This document shows, piece after piece, positions 13,401-25,200 of a stretch of DNA of 64,000 nt. Position 1 is the stretch's first letter; the number at the start of each line of letters is the position of its first letter. Below the pieces are notes generated by a model. That model did no database searches and was not told the origin of the DNA. It saw only the letters and a program-made list of their open reading frames with translations. This DNA is from Acanthornis magna (lineage: Eukaryota > Chordata > Aves > Passeriformes > Acanthizidae): positions 5,719,001 through 5,783,000 of the forward strand of contig JAWUZG010000015.1 in NCBI GenBank assembly GCA_036785705.1. The letters run 5' to 3'. Position numbers and translations under genes: made by a program.

Positions 13401-16400
13401 CTAATACAGGAATATATCAGTGTGGTCCTGCCTCCACCAGAGCCATTAAAGAAGGGGATGTGAACCTGGATTATGACAGCCCATTTGTGTTTGCAGCAGT
13501 GAATGCTGACTGTGTCACTTGGATTCGCTATAGCAAGAAAAGAAAAGAGAGAATTTATTCTGATACCAGGAAGATTGGAAAATTTATCAGCACCAAAGCA
13601 GTGGGCACCAACTCCCGTGTGGATGTCACTGCTAATTACAAATATCCAGAAGGTAAATTCTTTATTACAGTAGTTTTGCCACTGATGATCAGCTGTGAAA
13701 AGAATTTAGGACATTGTTGGACTAAGCATTGACTTAGTTTCTTGACTTTACAGCCAAGTAATTGTGAATTTTCAAAGTCTTAGGGCTCCTTATCAGCTGA
13801 TTTTGATTCAATATGGCCTTTGTGGCTTGGTGAAATTCTAATGTATTCAATACAAAGTCAAAGCCCCTTCTGTAAAACATTCTGTCCCAGATGTTCTGAC
13901 CAGCTGGTAAGAATATTTCTGTTATGACACATAGCAATAGCCATTCTGGAGAGCTGCTTGGGGAGAATTCCTGAAAAAGGGTTTTTTCACCCTCCTCCGT
14001 TTCACAGGAGATGGCAACTGCCCCAGCTTATGCAGAACTGAGCTCTCCCAGGAATTATCTTTCTTCTGCCCACAGCTTCTCAGAGGTGTCCGTGAACAGC
14101 CACCTGATGCTGATAGTCAGTTTACTTTCCAGCCTTCAAGGCCATATATATTGATTTGCTTTTGTGCCAAAATTCACATTAAGGTTAGACCTCACTTTCT
14201 CCTCTTGAGTATCTTTTCCCTTCTCAGCTTCTCTAAATTTCTGAGATCACTCATGGCTCCAATGCACGATATCCACCATGCACAAGATCTCTGACCATAG
14301 TATCTTTCAATGCAGGATCCTTGAAAGAAAGACAGGTGTACAAGAAAGCACTGAAGCTACTTGGTGTGAGAAGACCTGGAAAAAGAACCAAAATCCCAAG
14401 ACCCAGAAGACGATTTTCAAGGGCGCAGCCTGCACAACCCCCCACTATCTCGGGGAAGCTGATCCTTGATGGATCTCCTGCAATTGGGCAGGATATCCTC
14501 CTTACCCTGACACTCAGAAACTTGATCTCAGATTTCAAGACCATAAAGGTTAAACTGAAGGCTTCAGCCATTCTCTACACCAGAAAACCCAAGGCAGAGA
14601 TTTTGCAGTTGCATAGGTCTATTAAACTTGGATCTGAAGAAGGTAATTTAATTTAATTTTATTACAGCTTTTATTATGGGACAAGACATAGTTTTGGCTT
14701 GTGATCAAATCACATGGAAACAAAGAATGGCTCAGGAAGTGTATGACCTGCAAACAGTTGGAAGTCAAGGCTATTCAGGGGAAAAGAAACACCTCTATTT
14801 GCCCCATCTTAAGCATTTGCTTTTGGGCACTGACAAAAAGGAGACTGAGCAGGGTGACCTTTTTTCTGACCCAGCACAGCCACTACTGGTGCTACATTAT
14901 GACCTTTTTTGCTAAGAGAGAACAACTAAGAAACTTAAAATGGAGATTAGTGAGCTGCCAGCTCCCCATAAGCAAAGTATAAAGACAGATGAAAGGGGGA
15001 AAGACAAACCTATGACTTTCACAGCAGCACGACAGCAACCACTAACTGCAGGAAGAGCTGTGCCACCTGCAGAGAGTGGTCTCTGCCCACAGAGACAGTG
15101 AGACAGTGCTGAAAAATGAGACACGTAGCATAGATGAATAGAACTACCCTCTCAAGCTAATACGTAACACGTTAAACTATTTTCCCCATTCCAGCAGTAG
15201 AAAAGCTCTTTTTCTCAGTGTACTGAGATCCATTCCCTTCCTCAGTGGCACAGACTCTCTGTTGTGCACTCTCTGCAAGGCAGAGGCTAAACAGCTGAAT
15301 CTGCAAGGGCATTTAAACCAACCCTTCTCCAACCAAACCACCTTCTCACTTCTGCCCTCGTTGCAAGGAAGGAGCAATGCCCAGCATCAGATAAATGGAA
15401 AAAACCACCAGCAGGGAGTGCCACATATATCCATCCTCAGATCTGTCCGGAACCCAAACTGTATCTGATCATTTAGTGTTTTATGCAAATGTAAGTAGAA
15501 GTCACCCCTGAACATCATTCCTATCTGTTGGTGTCAACACCCAAAAATGTGCAGCCCCAGGGTGGTAGAGTATTGCTCCTTAAAACACAGGTATCTTGCA
15601 GACAGCTGGTGCTCAGAAAAAAAGGAGGAAATTTTGTTTCCATTTCCATTCCAGTGGAAGAGATTTCTTTCAAGATCCCCTATTCCCAGTACAAAAACTA
15701 TCTGATGGATGACAGGAAGATCCTAGTGACTGCTGTGTGCCAAATCAAACGCGGAGCCTCGCTTCTAGTTGAGAAGGATATTGTACTTCAAGATCCTTTT
15801 CTCACCATCAAGGTAAAAGCCAGTCCCCTCTGTGACCCTTGACAGAAGTGTGGAGAAGAAGCAACTGGAATTCCTACTCTGTTCCTCGTGGGGAGGAGTA
15901 TTGAAAGTGAAATCACATCTGAGGGTGGCTGGATCTTGCTGCTGTAGTTATAGGCCATATGACACAAGTGAAATGAAATACACTAAAGAAAAGCATATCT
16001 TTCCATGGCATAGCTGTGCTGTGATATTATTGCCAGTGCGTGTTAAGATGGCACTGAAAAGGTTCTCAGTGTTACAACAGTTACAAGGAAAGTTTACCTA
16101 TGGAGGGACAGGCAGAAGAATACAGACAAACAAATCTCATCCATATTTAGACCTCCCCTTTTTTTAGAAAAGTCTGATCAATAGCTTCCAGTTTATTTAG
16201 GAAGACTGATTTTTACCAAAGACATCTTCACTGACCAACTGATAATGCTCAGGGCTCTGAGTCTCTCTATTACCAATAGTCAAAGAAAGTTTTTTAACTG
16301 TATCAGGATAAATGTCACTTTTCACCTTTTGCAACACTTCTCAAGCCATTAATTAGAACTGAAGGCTTTTTTTTCCCTGCTTTTGACTGACTTTTGACAA

Positions 16401-18133
16401 ATGTTGTACAATGAATAAAAAGCAGTTGTTAGTCTGCAGGAAAGATCCTGCGCTATGCTTGTCCAGGGACAGTCCTGGCTTTGTATGGCGCATCACATCC
16501 ACATAAATGAGCTGAACTGGTTTTGGACAGCACATTTAAATGCTGTAACACACGTAGGATCAAATGCTCTCTGCTCATCTTACTGTAAATTATATAGAGG
16601 GAATATGGTAATTTGCAGAGTCTTTCAGGGCCTCCAGACTAGATTAGCTGTCCCCAACCACTCTGTCAGTAGCATGCAAGAAAAGCAAGGTCACACACAG
16701 GAGTAAAAAGAGGAGATTTTTGCAGGTCTGGCAATTTCTGAATACCAAGTTCTAGTGAGACTTTGTAAAAAGTCTCTGTGCTGTGCCATGCAAGTAACAG
16801 TCAGTTTATGTAGGGCAGGCACCTGGATTAAATTACTTCAATTCAGTGATTAAGTTTTAAGAAGCATTTATGTTTCTGTTGATTGAAACTTCTCTATAAA
16901 CGAGGAGGCAGTAATTGACAAATGCAATCAGGCTGATGGACTGCTTGATTGTGTTAACTATATTACATTATCTACAAAGACAACCAGATATGCCAATTTC
17001 ATATTATCTCAGCCAAAATAAGGTAATGAATGTGTTTATTTGCTAATTTGCATTCTTTTCCCTGAGACATCACAATTCACCTCTGTCTCACACCTCTCAT
17101 GTTCTCCAATCCTAAACCTTTCATTTAGCCTAGTTAAAGCTAATTTAACTTAAGATGTCTCCAGTAGTTAGCCACATATGCCAAGCTAATACTTACATTC
17201 TCATTCTGTTCTCACTCTGACAAGTATCATATACTGTGTTATACATAAAACCATGCACTGAACTAGTTTAAAAAGGGACTAAATGGTAGATTCTACAGCA
17301 GTTTGCTGTTTCTTAGCACAACTTTTGTTGCTTAGCAAAACTTCGCTGTTTCTTAGCAAAAGTGGATGGCCCATTCAAGGCTGAACTCTGTTGCCTAAAA
17401 ATATGCATGTGAACTAATTCCTGTCTCCTTCCAGTCCAGGTGGTCCTAAGAGGGTAAGTGGTTTGCAATGGGAATGAAAAGAGAAAAGCACAAGGAGGAT
17501 GTGAGAATAATGCTGCGGCTGAGCAGAATGTTTTCCCTCTGTAGGTCCTTGGTCCAACAGTAGTACACAAGGCTGTCAATGTGGAGGTCACATTTACCAA
17601 TCCTCTGTCTGATGTGGTGACAGACTGTGTCCTGAGAGCTGAAGGCAGTGGCCTGCTCAAAGAGCAACTCCGAATCCAGTAAGTAAATGCTTCTGGCCCA
17701 TCACTTGCTCATTTTGGTGGAAAAGCTGGAATACCAGTGGGGTTTTTTAAATTATTCTGTCTACCTTGTGACTTTTGCACCAACCTTGGACAAAATGCCA
17801 TCACATTAGTACTCTCCATACAGCAGCTGGAGTCTTTTACTCCTCTTTTGACAAGCTTTGAATTATACAGTGCTCGGGGAGTGGAGAGATGGCATACAGA
17901 CTTAAATCTGGGTACTCAGAAGAATATATAGCAAGAATATTTCAGCTGCTTTAGCTGACAAATGCATTCTCTCTTTTAGTGTGGAAAGAATGGCTCCCAT
18001 GGAAACGTCAACAGTCCAATTTGAAATCATTCCCTACAGGAGTGGCACCAGGCAGCTTCAGGTGGACTTGGTTTGCACCCACTTTTCAGACATTAAGGGA
18101 TTTGTGATGCTTGATGTGGCTCCTGCTCAGTGA
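4432..18133 (+). CDS. TGM3: TGM3-type protein-glutamine gamma-glutamyltransferase
   Basis: Coding exons: 4432-4438, 7166-7339, 7687-7926, 8444-8562, 9703-9831, 10988-11165, 11998-12133, 12517-12620, 13410-13652, 14316-14642, 15655-15812, 17545-17678, 17980-18133. They join in phase into 700 codons, close to the family length (human TGM3, 693). The start was chosen because ATGGCAG at 4432 sits before a perfect GTAAGT donor in phase 1 and yields [12 protein letters not shown], much like human TGM3 from memory. Domains: N-terminal sandwich to about 140, core about 141-460, two C-terminal barrels. The active site YGQCWVFA gives Cys273, then His331 in FHVWNE and Asp354 in VLDAT; Trp260 fits the transition-state tryptophan. 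The calcium-site-like [12 protein letters not shown] is kept. It should be an active calcium-dependent cross-linker. A very basic linker lies at residues 462-479. Close relatives such as TGM6 are the main alternative. Confidence 0.88.
13037..13062. repeat. CCTCT microsatellite
   Basis: A short run of CCTCT units in intron 8 of the TGM3-type gene. It may add a pyrimidine tract but is 350 bp from the next acceptor. Confidence 0.6.
13251..13394. repeat. 72-bp direct tandem duplication upstream of TGM3-type exon 9
   Basis: Copy one is 13251-13322 and copy two 13323-13394, with about four differences between them. Each copy holds a pyrimidine-rich stretch ending in TTTGCAG that resembles a splice acceptor. 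The true acceptor of exon 9 follows at 13408-13409, using the CTAATACAG just past the second copy. The similarity implies a fairly recent duplication. Confidence 0.85.
14369..14422 (+). other. TGM3: polybasic linker, residues 462-479 of the TGM3-type protein
   Basis: These 18 codons read [18 protein letters not shown], with ten basic residues. They lie in exon 10 in the flexible link between the catalytic core and the first beta-barrel. In human TGM3 the proenzyme is activated by proteolysis near Ser469 in the same link. The stretch contains arginine clusters of the kind trypsin-like or furin-like proteases cut, but cleavage here is inferred, not shown. Confidence 0.7.
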
Positions 18134-18234
18134 TATAATCTGTGCAACACTTCAGTTTTGCCTGTTTATGAGGCTGGTGCAGTGTTCATACATTATTATA
18201 ATTGGGAGCACAGAAATGCAGATTACTCAGCCAA

Positions 18235-18240
18235 AATAAA
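18235..18240 (+). terminator. TGM3: poly(A) signal of the TGM3-type gene
   Basis: AATAAA lies 102 bases after the TGA stop at 18131-18133, on the coding strand. Confidence 0.65.
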
Positions 18241-18506
18241 GTGATGTAATAAGAACGGAAACTAATAAAAAGGTACTACACACTATGCTGTAAAGACAGA
18301 GTCACCTTTTTCATTCCCTCGCCTGTTTTATGGGCCTTCACACATACAATTACTAGTGGAAATCATTATATAATTTAACTTGAAGGAGAGGATCAAGTGT
18401 GATGGTTTTCAGCATTAAGAGCCTGTAGCAATAATAGCAGCAGGATTTCCAAGGAACATAATTTAAAATCTCTGGTTTTATAAGCTTCATGGAATGCAAT
18501 TTAATT

Positions 18507-18882
18507 ATCACAGAATCATAAAATGGTTTGAGTTGGAAGGAATCTTAGAACTCATCTTGTTTCAGCTCCCCGCCACGGGCAGGGACACCTGCCACTGTCC
18601 CAGGTTGCCTCCTAGCCCTGTCCAGCCTGGCCTCGGACTCTTCCAGGGACGGGGCAGCCACAGCTTCTCTGTGCAACCTGTGCCAGGGCCTCACCACCCT
18701 CACAGGGAAAAATTTCTTCCTAATACGCCATCTAAACCTACCCTCCTTCAGCTTAAGGCCATTGCCTTTTGTCCGATCTCTCCACAACCTTGTGAAAAGT
18801 CCCTCTCCAGCCTCCTTGTAAGACCCTTTAGGCACTGGAAGGGGCTCTAAGGTATCCCTGAAACCTTCTCTTCTCAAGGCTT
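18507..18882 (-). mobile_element. CR1-like LINE fragment, reverse orientation
   Basis: The stretch begins ATCACAGAATCATAAAATGG and then follows the pattern of the 3' part of avian CR1 elements in antisense, including TTGGAAGG, a stretch on clustered small products of dichotomous wording such as CTTCCTAATA, and CTTCTCTTCTCAAGG near its end. It lies between the TGM3-type gene and EPB42. It was recognised by resemblance; a repeat-library search was not possible. Confidence 0.75.
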
Positions 18883-21800
18883 ACATCCACTAAATATGTT
18901 TCATTCAGTAGTAGCCAAAGTACTATCCAAATAGCTGACATAATTAAATTCTAGAATTAAATTTATCATTTAATCTCATTGCTAGGAGGAAAATACAGCA
19001 ATAAGATATGGCAGTGTTACAACAGAACTCTCTTCTTATGACTGGAAAAATGAGAAGCTACGAAAAGTACAAAAGCAGAAATAGAAGGACATCAGAAAGA
19101 CATGTGAAAATTCACAATTAACAATCACTCATCCTCACACCACAAAGCTGCTTAAAGTATATCATCATTCATGAGGGAGGCATTGTGCCACCCATATCTA
19201 AATCCCTAATGTGCCCATTCATTCCTTGCAAAGTTAACAAGCCAATATAGCAAAAATCTGAATGTTCCTAAGAGACAATTTGACTTTTTCCCCCTGACAC
19301 TCAGTACTGTCCAGCAATGCAGGACCACCTTCCCCCAGAAAGAATATTCCATGCACACAAACTGACCCTGTGACACAGATTAAACTGAGGACTCATTTAA
19401 ATTTCTCTTTGATTTAAAGCCAACAAAATTTTCAAAACATGTAAAGTCCTATTTTATTACATCAATTACAATATTTTTCCACCCACACATATACTTACAG
19501 TGGATGTGGAAGCTTGGTAAAACTAGTCAGCCCAGAGAGACTGGAATGAAGGTTGAAAAGGACACACATACACACAGGAATTCTGATTTCTCCAGGCAAA
19601 GGAGGGGGGAATAGGTAGCTTTGCACTTATCAATTAAGTCTTGCAGGATCTTGGAGAGTCAGGGTATACAATCCTCCACTAGCCTCAGAAAAGGCCTTGA
19701 GGTAGTGATGGTATTTCAGAAAATCTCATTAAATCTTGCAAGAATGCAGACTGACATTACATTTAACACACAGTACAGCCAAAATATTCAAATTCCTTCA
19801 GTATTCCTTCTTAAATACAATCCAGGCAATTATTTCAGACAGTGTTTGTCACAGGAGCTTGGAATGACCTCATCCTAATTAACTATCTGCAAAGCAAGCC
19901 TGCAGTTCAAAGGGAAAGCAGCGCTGCAGAGCCTGTGCCAAGTTCCAAGCTTTGCAACACTGGTTGGCTTTTCACAGTGTCAGCATTTTCATCTGCCCTC
20001 AGCAGCCACACCCAGCTCAGTTTGGGTGTGAAAATGCAAATCTGGCCAGTGCCATGCAGGAGAAACACATTCTTCCTGCATGAGACGTGAGACAACTGTT
20101 CAATTATGCTAATGATTATTACAGAGAAAAACATGTAAGTGCCCAAGGAAGGATTTAAATTGCTTTTGTCAAACCTGCAATCTTTACACAGCCCTTGGTC
20201 AGAAGTCAGTGGGAGTTGGTGGAGTAAAATATGGCTAATTGTCAGTATTTTTCATTATAAATATGCAGTTTAAATGTGAGCATGGCCAGGAGGCTGACCC
20301 AGCCAGCCCTCATTCCAGTCTGATTACTCCAAAAAAAATCCAGTGAGCACTAGCTGATATGACACATTCAAACCAGGAATTGGTCTTGAAAGAGACTGAA
20401 ATCAGCCTCCAGGGTGGTGAATGTTTCTTCCCACCATTCTGTTCTTCTGATCTAAGTTTCCAGAGCCTCCATTCTGGCAGTCAATGAAATCACTATGCTT
20501 TTACGGTTAAAAAAAAAAAAAAAATCAACCAGAAATAGCCAAAGTTGGTATTTCAAATAATTTTGTTTTGTCACCAAAGCTTCACTGCTTTACTTCTTGG
20601 CCTATGACTCTCACGTACTGAATGTGGGGGGGCACGGCTCGTTATAAAAGAGAAAACCAAAGGCACAATGTAAGCATTTCTTGTTGCTCTAAAGCAACAA
20701 GAAATTCCCCTCAAAAGAAAAATTCCTATCTAATTAATGGGTATGCCACGTCAGAGCTGTAAATGTAGACACAATAAAAGGGAAACTTGGATCTACATAT
20801 TTTTTGATCACTACATTCAGAAAGAGGCCCTATTAGTCAAGATGCTCATGTAACCATTTAAGGTTCTAATTTTAAAGGTAATAAAGAGGATAAAGATTTT
20901 TATGGATTTATGTTTGGACCTGTAAAACAACAAGAATCTCCATGCACTATAAAGATTAAAACAAAGTAATATCCAGGCAGGATGGACACTTTCAAGAATC
21001 ATATTAATTACTTTTCCTTTAAGATTTCTAGGAGCCTGTCAGCGCTGCAGTGGATACAGAACAGGGACAACACCAACTATACAAAGTTTAACAAAGGCAA
21101 ATGCTGGATTCTGCACCTGGGATGGGGCAGCCCTGGATGCAGGGACAGCCTGAGGACCTATCCTCACCGGTGGAATGCCAGCACAAACACTTAAGCACTG
21201 CATGCAGAAGTCTCTTTTGTGCGTTAACCTTCTCAGTGGGCTTTTTTAGCCCATTTCAGTGTAATGGAAGACACAAAGAGACAAGAAGCAGCTCTGTTCA
21301 CAGCTGAAGCTCATCCTGTGTAGCAAATCCTACTTGCAGTTGCCAATTTGACCAAGAGATGGTACTGTGTGTGTATGTATAGTCATTACAAGGCAGTCCT
21401 GATGGGACAACATGGAAAATACTAAGACACCAAACTCACTGAACTATGCTGTGCAATCAACTTCTCAAATTATTCTTGAGTTTGTTGGAGATCATAGGCT
21501 TCTGCAAAACTATTGATGACTCACTCCACAGTGAAAGCTGCTCATTTCTGATGTTTTATTTCCTGTCTTTTGACCAATTATTCATCAATCCAGTGACATT
21601 CCTTTTATATTACAGCAACTTTAAGAATGTATTTGGTACAAGTCTCCAGTGCAATATTTTTAAATAATCTGCGTTAAGCTACACAAATTTAGTTATTGCT
21701 TTTAACACATTTTCTCTTTTTGAAGTGGTTTCACTTTTCTGAATTAGACACAAGAGCAGTGGATGTACTGACTGTATTTCCTTGAAGGGTTTAGGATCTA

Positions 21801-22016
21801 AGTAGCTTGGTGTCAGTGTTGGAGAGCAGCTCTCCAACACTTACATCTGAAGTGCATTCTGTGCATTGTTTAGAACCATACTTAGATTTGCATTTCCTAC
21901 TCTGGGGTCCCCAGTGCCCAGCGTCTTGAAGGAATTGTCACTGGCTGTCTCTAAAAGCTTCACATCCTGCTGTGGAATTCCACTTCCTCAGCAGCATGCC
22001 TTCAGTGTGGTCTGAG
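18883..22016. other. intergenic region between the TGM3-type gene and EPB42
   Basis: No gene is recognised here. It holds an A-rich run near 20510, a CR1-like coding relic near 21030-21180 and otherwise unremarkable AT-rich sequence. EPB42 control elements could be in its right-hand end. Confidence 0.6.
21030..21180 (+). mobile_element. CR1-like relic, end of the reverse-transcriptase ORF
   Basis: The + strand frame here encodes TKFNKGKCWILHLGWGSPG, which resembles the C-terminal end of the CR1 ORF2 protein. No longer open frame surrounds it and it is a short decayed fragment. Confidence 0.6.
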
Positions 22017-22053
22017 AGATAAAAGAGTCCTCAACATCTGCACACCAGATAAG
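22017..22053 (+). promoter_or_regulatory. EPB42: EPB42 promoter candidate with two WGATAR motifs
   Basis: AGATAAAAG at 22017-22025 is both a GATA-type site and a weak TATA-like element, and AGATAAG follows at 22047-22053. They lie about 155-190 bases upstream of the EPB42 start codon. GATA sites are expected for an erythroid gene. The motif is short and common, so function is inferred. Confidence 0.4.
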
Positions 22054-22205
22054 CTGGAAAGGTGGCAACACCACGTCCCACCCTGTACAAAGAAACCAGG
22101 CAAACAACTTCACATGAGGACAGTTTTTAAGAAAGCTGGAAGAAGGAGCCATTGCCCACCAGAGCAAGCAGGAGCCGAAGACTTTCACGGTACAGGGAAC
22201 CAGCC

Positions 22206-25200
22206 ATGGGCCAAGGTAAGCAAAAATCATTTTTGTTAGTTCCAAGCATTTGCCGGCTGTGTGTCAGGAAGAGACAACTGTTCTTGCTTCAAGACAGTGT
22301 TCATAAGGCTCGTGGAAGAGCTGAGCTTACAGGGCAGGAGCCAAGTGCTCTGAAGGCTTGGGGAGCTCAGTTTGCAGAGCAGGCTGCACAAAAAGGCACA
22401 GCAATCAAAAGCTGGTATCGATGTCTGAGAGAAGTGTGAGAAGCAGTTAGCAGCAGCTAAGGCAGAGTTTGGAAGCAAAGGCAAGTAAAGTATCCTCAGC
22501 ATAGGGAATGGGGGCCGGGGGGTGGTAAGCCAGACTACATGACTGAAACAGAGAGATGAGCAAGTGTTTGAGCCCCTGGAGCAGGAAAACTGTCCAGGTT
22601 CCAAGCAACCTTGAAGAAAGTGACAGTAAGAACCATGAAAAGTCATATGATGGAGAAGGAGCCAGACTCCACATCACTCACTGTTCCACAAGACAGCCAG
22701 AACAGACATCTTCATCACAGAGAAGAAAATTTATGAGGTCAGAGCTGGCTCCATGAAGCCTGAACTGGTGCAGGGCTGTGAAATGGGACAGCTGTGAAGG
22801 AATTTGAAAGCCAGACCAGAATCACTCACTGAAAATGACACAAGGAAAAAAATTATATGGGGAAAAGAGAAACAAAGCACACAATCCAGTGGGATTCCCC
22901 AGTGAACACAGAAAGGACAACCACAATGGGAGGAGGAATCAATGCAGAGGACAAGACAGGTTAGACATCAGGAGAGAGCAGACCAGTGAAATCCTCAAAG
23001 AGAGTAGTCGTGGCTTTAGCACAGCTGCAATAGAGGGAGGAGGGTGGGTCAGCAATGGGAAGGAGGTGACAGCATGTGTCATATTAAGGGGCAGGAGTTA
23101 CAACCCACAGGACCAAGGATCTTAGTGATGAGTTGCAGGAGGAAGAAGAGGAGCTTTTCTGTCTCCTGCATCTCTGGGTATGGGATTGTGAACTGGTGTT
23201 TGACCCAGCTGCGCTGGATCACAGTAGCATTGTATTTGATCCTGCAGTGACATTTGTATCAGTGCCCTTAACAATGTAAGGTACAAGTGAAGGCAGCTCA
23301 ACAGTCACCCAACACCAGAACAGCCAAGCTCAGAATGAAGGCCCCTACAATTACTGGCCAGAAAGTCTGAAAGGCAGTGGGGAATGTCTGACTGGAGAAA
23401 TACTCGATCAGCTGTTTCTGTGTCCCAGAATGTGGCTCAGAGCCCGACTGCAGGCAGCTCACAGCCCAAACTCATTCTATATCTCCTCACACTACAGGTT
23501 TAAGCATCAAAAAATGTGATTTCGAGATCCAAAAGAACAATAAAAACCACCACACAGAAGAAATCAGCACTGACATGCTCATTGTGAGGCGGGGGCAGCC
23601 ATTCACCATCACTGTGACCTTCTCAACTCCAATACACAACTACCTGCAGCAGATGAAGAAGACCTTCCTCATCGTACAGACAGGTAATGCCTTTACCAAA
23701 CCTACCAGAACTCTGCTCCTCCACCCACCCGAAGAACTGGGGGTAAAAGCCATCTCCAGAGCTGGACAGAGGTGCCCACATTCACATGTGAGGCCAGTGA
23801 ACTGTTTATCTAAGGCAAAGTAGAGTCTCCTGCTGCTGCAGGGTCACAACCAGATCCCTTCCAGAAGAGACACGGCAGCACAATAACCTGTACAGTCTCA
23901 CTATTCCATGATTTCAAAATACTCATGGGATCTCTTCTGGCTTTTGGGGTTAGCAATGCTCAAACTTAGCTGGCCTCTTACAGACTTTTCTGTTACAGGG
24001 TTTTCTAGTGAGACCCCTGAGAAGAGCAGCAGCTTTCAGCCCTAGTTTGTTTTACCATATTGTAAGCACTTGACTGTGACTTTTACTACAAGACACTCAA
24101 TTCCAGGAACAGCAGGTCTGCACCATTCTGGCCATTCCTGGTTTCTACAAATCTTTGGAAAGCACATCTCACTTTCAAACATGGAATCTGAGTGCAGTAC
24201 CAACCTTAGGAAGGTTCAGTAAGCATTAAGCTGCTAAAGGGTCAAGACCCTCTTACAAGGAGAGCTATGGCTCCAGAGACAGGCAAGGTCCCTGCAGTCT
24301 GCACATGTGAGGAATAAATACAATATCTGGAATAAACACAACCAGATTTCTTTGGCTGCAGGATCGCATCCTTCTGAAGCAAACGAAATCCAGACTGAAT
24401 TTCCAATCTCCAGCCTGGGAGACCAGAAGCAGTGGAGTGCAGCAATGGAAGAAGAGGACCCAAACTTCTGGACCCTGTCTGTGAACACACCTGCCAATGC
24501 CCCCATTGGCCAGTACACTCTGCTTTTACGTGCCTCCAAATCCTCCCATTTCCTGGGCAACTTCACCCTTCTCTTTAATCCCTGGTGCCGAGGTAGGTGG
24601 TCAGAAACAGAAAGGCAGGCTGGGATCAGTCACTTCACAAAAACAGCTCTGGAGCTCTGGCACTGCCTCCACAGAGGCTGAGGCTGACTCACCCAGTGCT
24701 CCCTCCACTCCTGCCCTGCTCCTCACAGCACCTTAGGAGAGGAAGGGGGTCATAAAGCTCAAAGTGCCTGACTCAGCACTTCTGTCCCTTCCCTGGAGTA
24801 GTCCACTGCCACACCCCTGTCCTTCCACTAAGGGAAAAACATTTGATGAAATGTTTCCTATAACAAAGATTTTAGGATGAGTCAAGATTGTATTTGGCCT
24901 GATCAAGGCCACTGTATCTTCCTTAGGATTAGAATTTAACAGCCAGGAGAGAAGAGCCAGCTAGTGCAACAGCCTAGGTCTGGAGGAACTTTCCAGACAA
25001 GGAAACAGAGATGACAGAGAAATTTTTCTTCCCTGTCTGATTCACAAACTGTGGTATTTTTCAGGGCAGAATGCCAGGGACTGCCAAAGTGCAGTGAAAT
25101 CTGCTGATGTAAGAGAGATACAAGTGCATCTGAGACTAGGAATGGTTTTTCCTGATGTTTTTTCCCTCTAATCTAGATGATGAGGTGTTCTTGGCTAATG

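Noticed and set aside
22236..22646. 136-codon - strand frame in EPB42 intron 1
   Set aside because: Low-complexity Ser/Leu/Cys translation with no recognisable domain or promoter.
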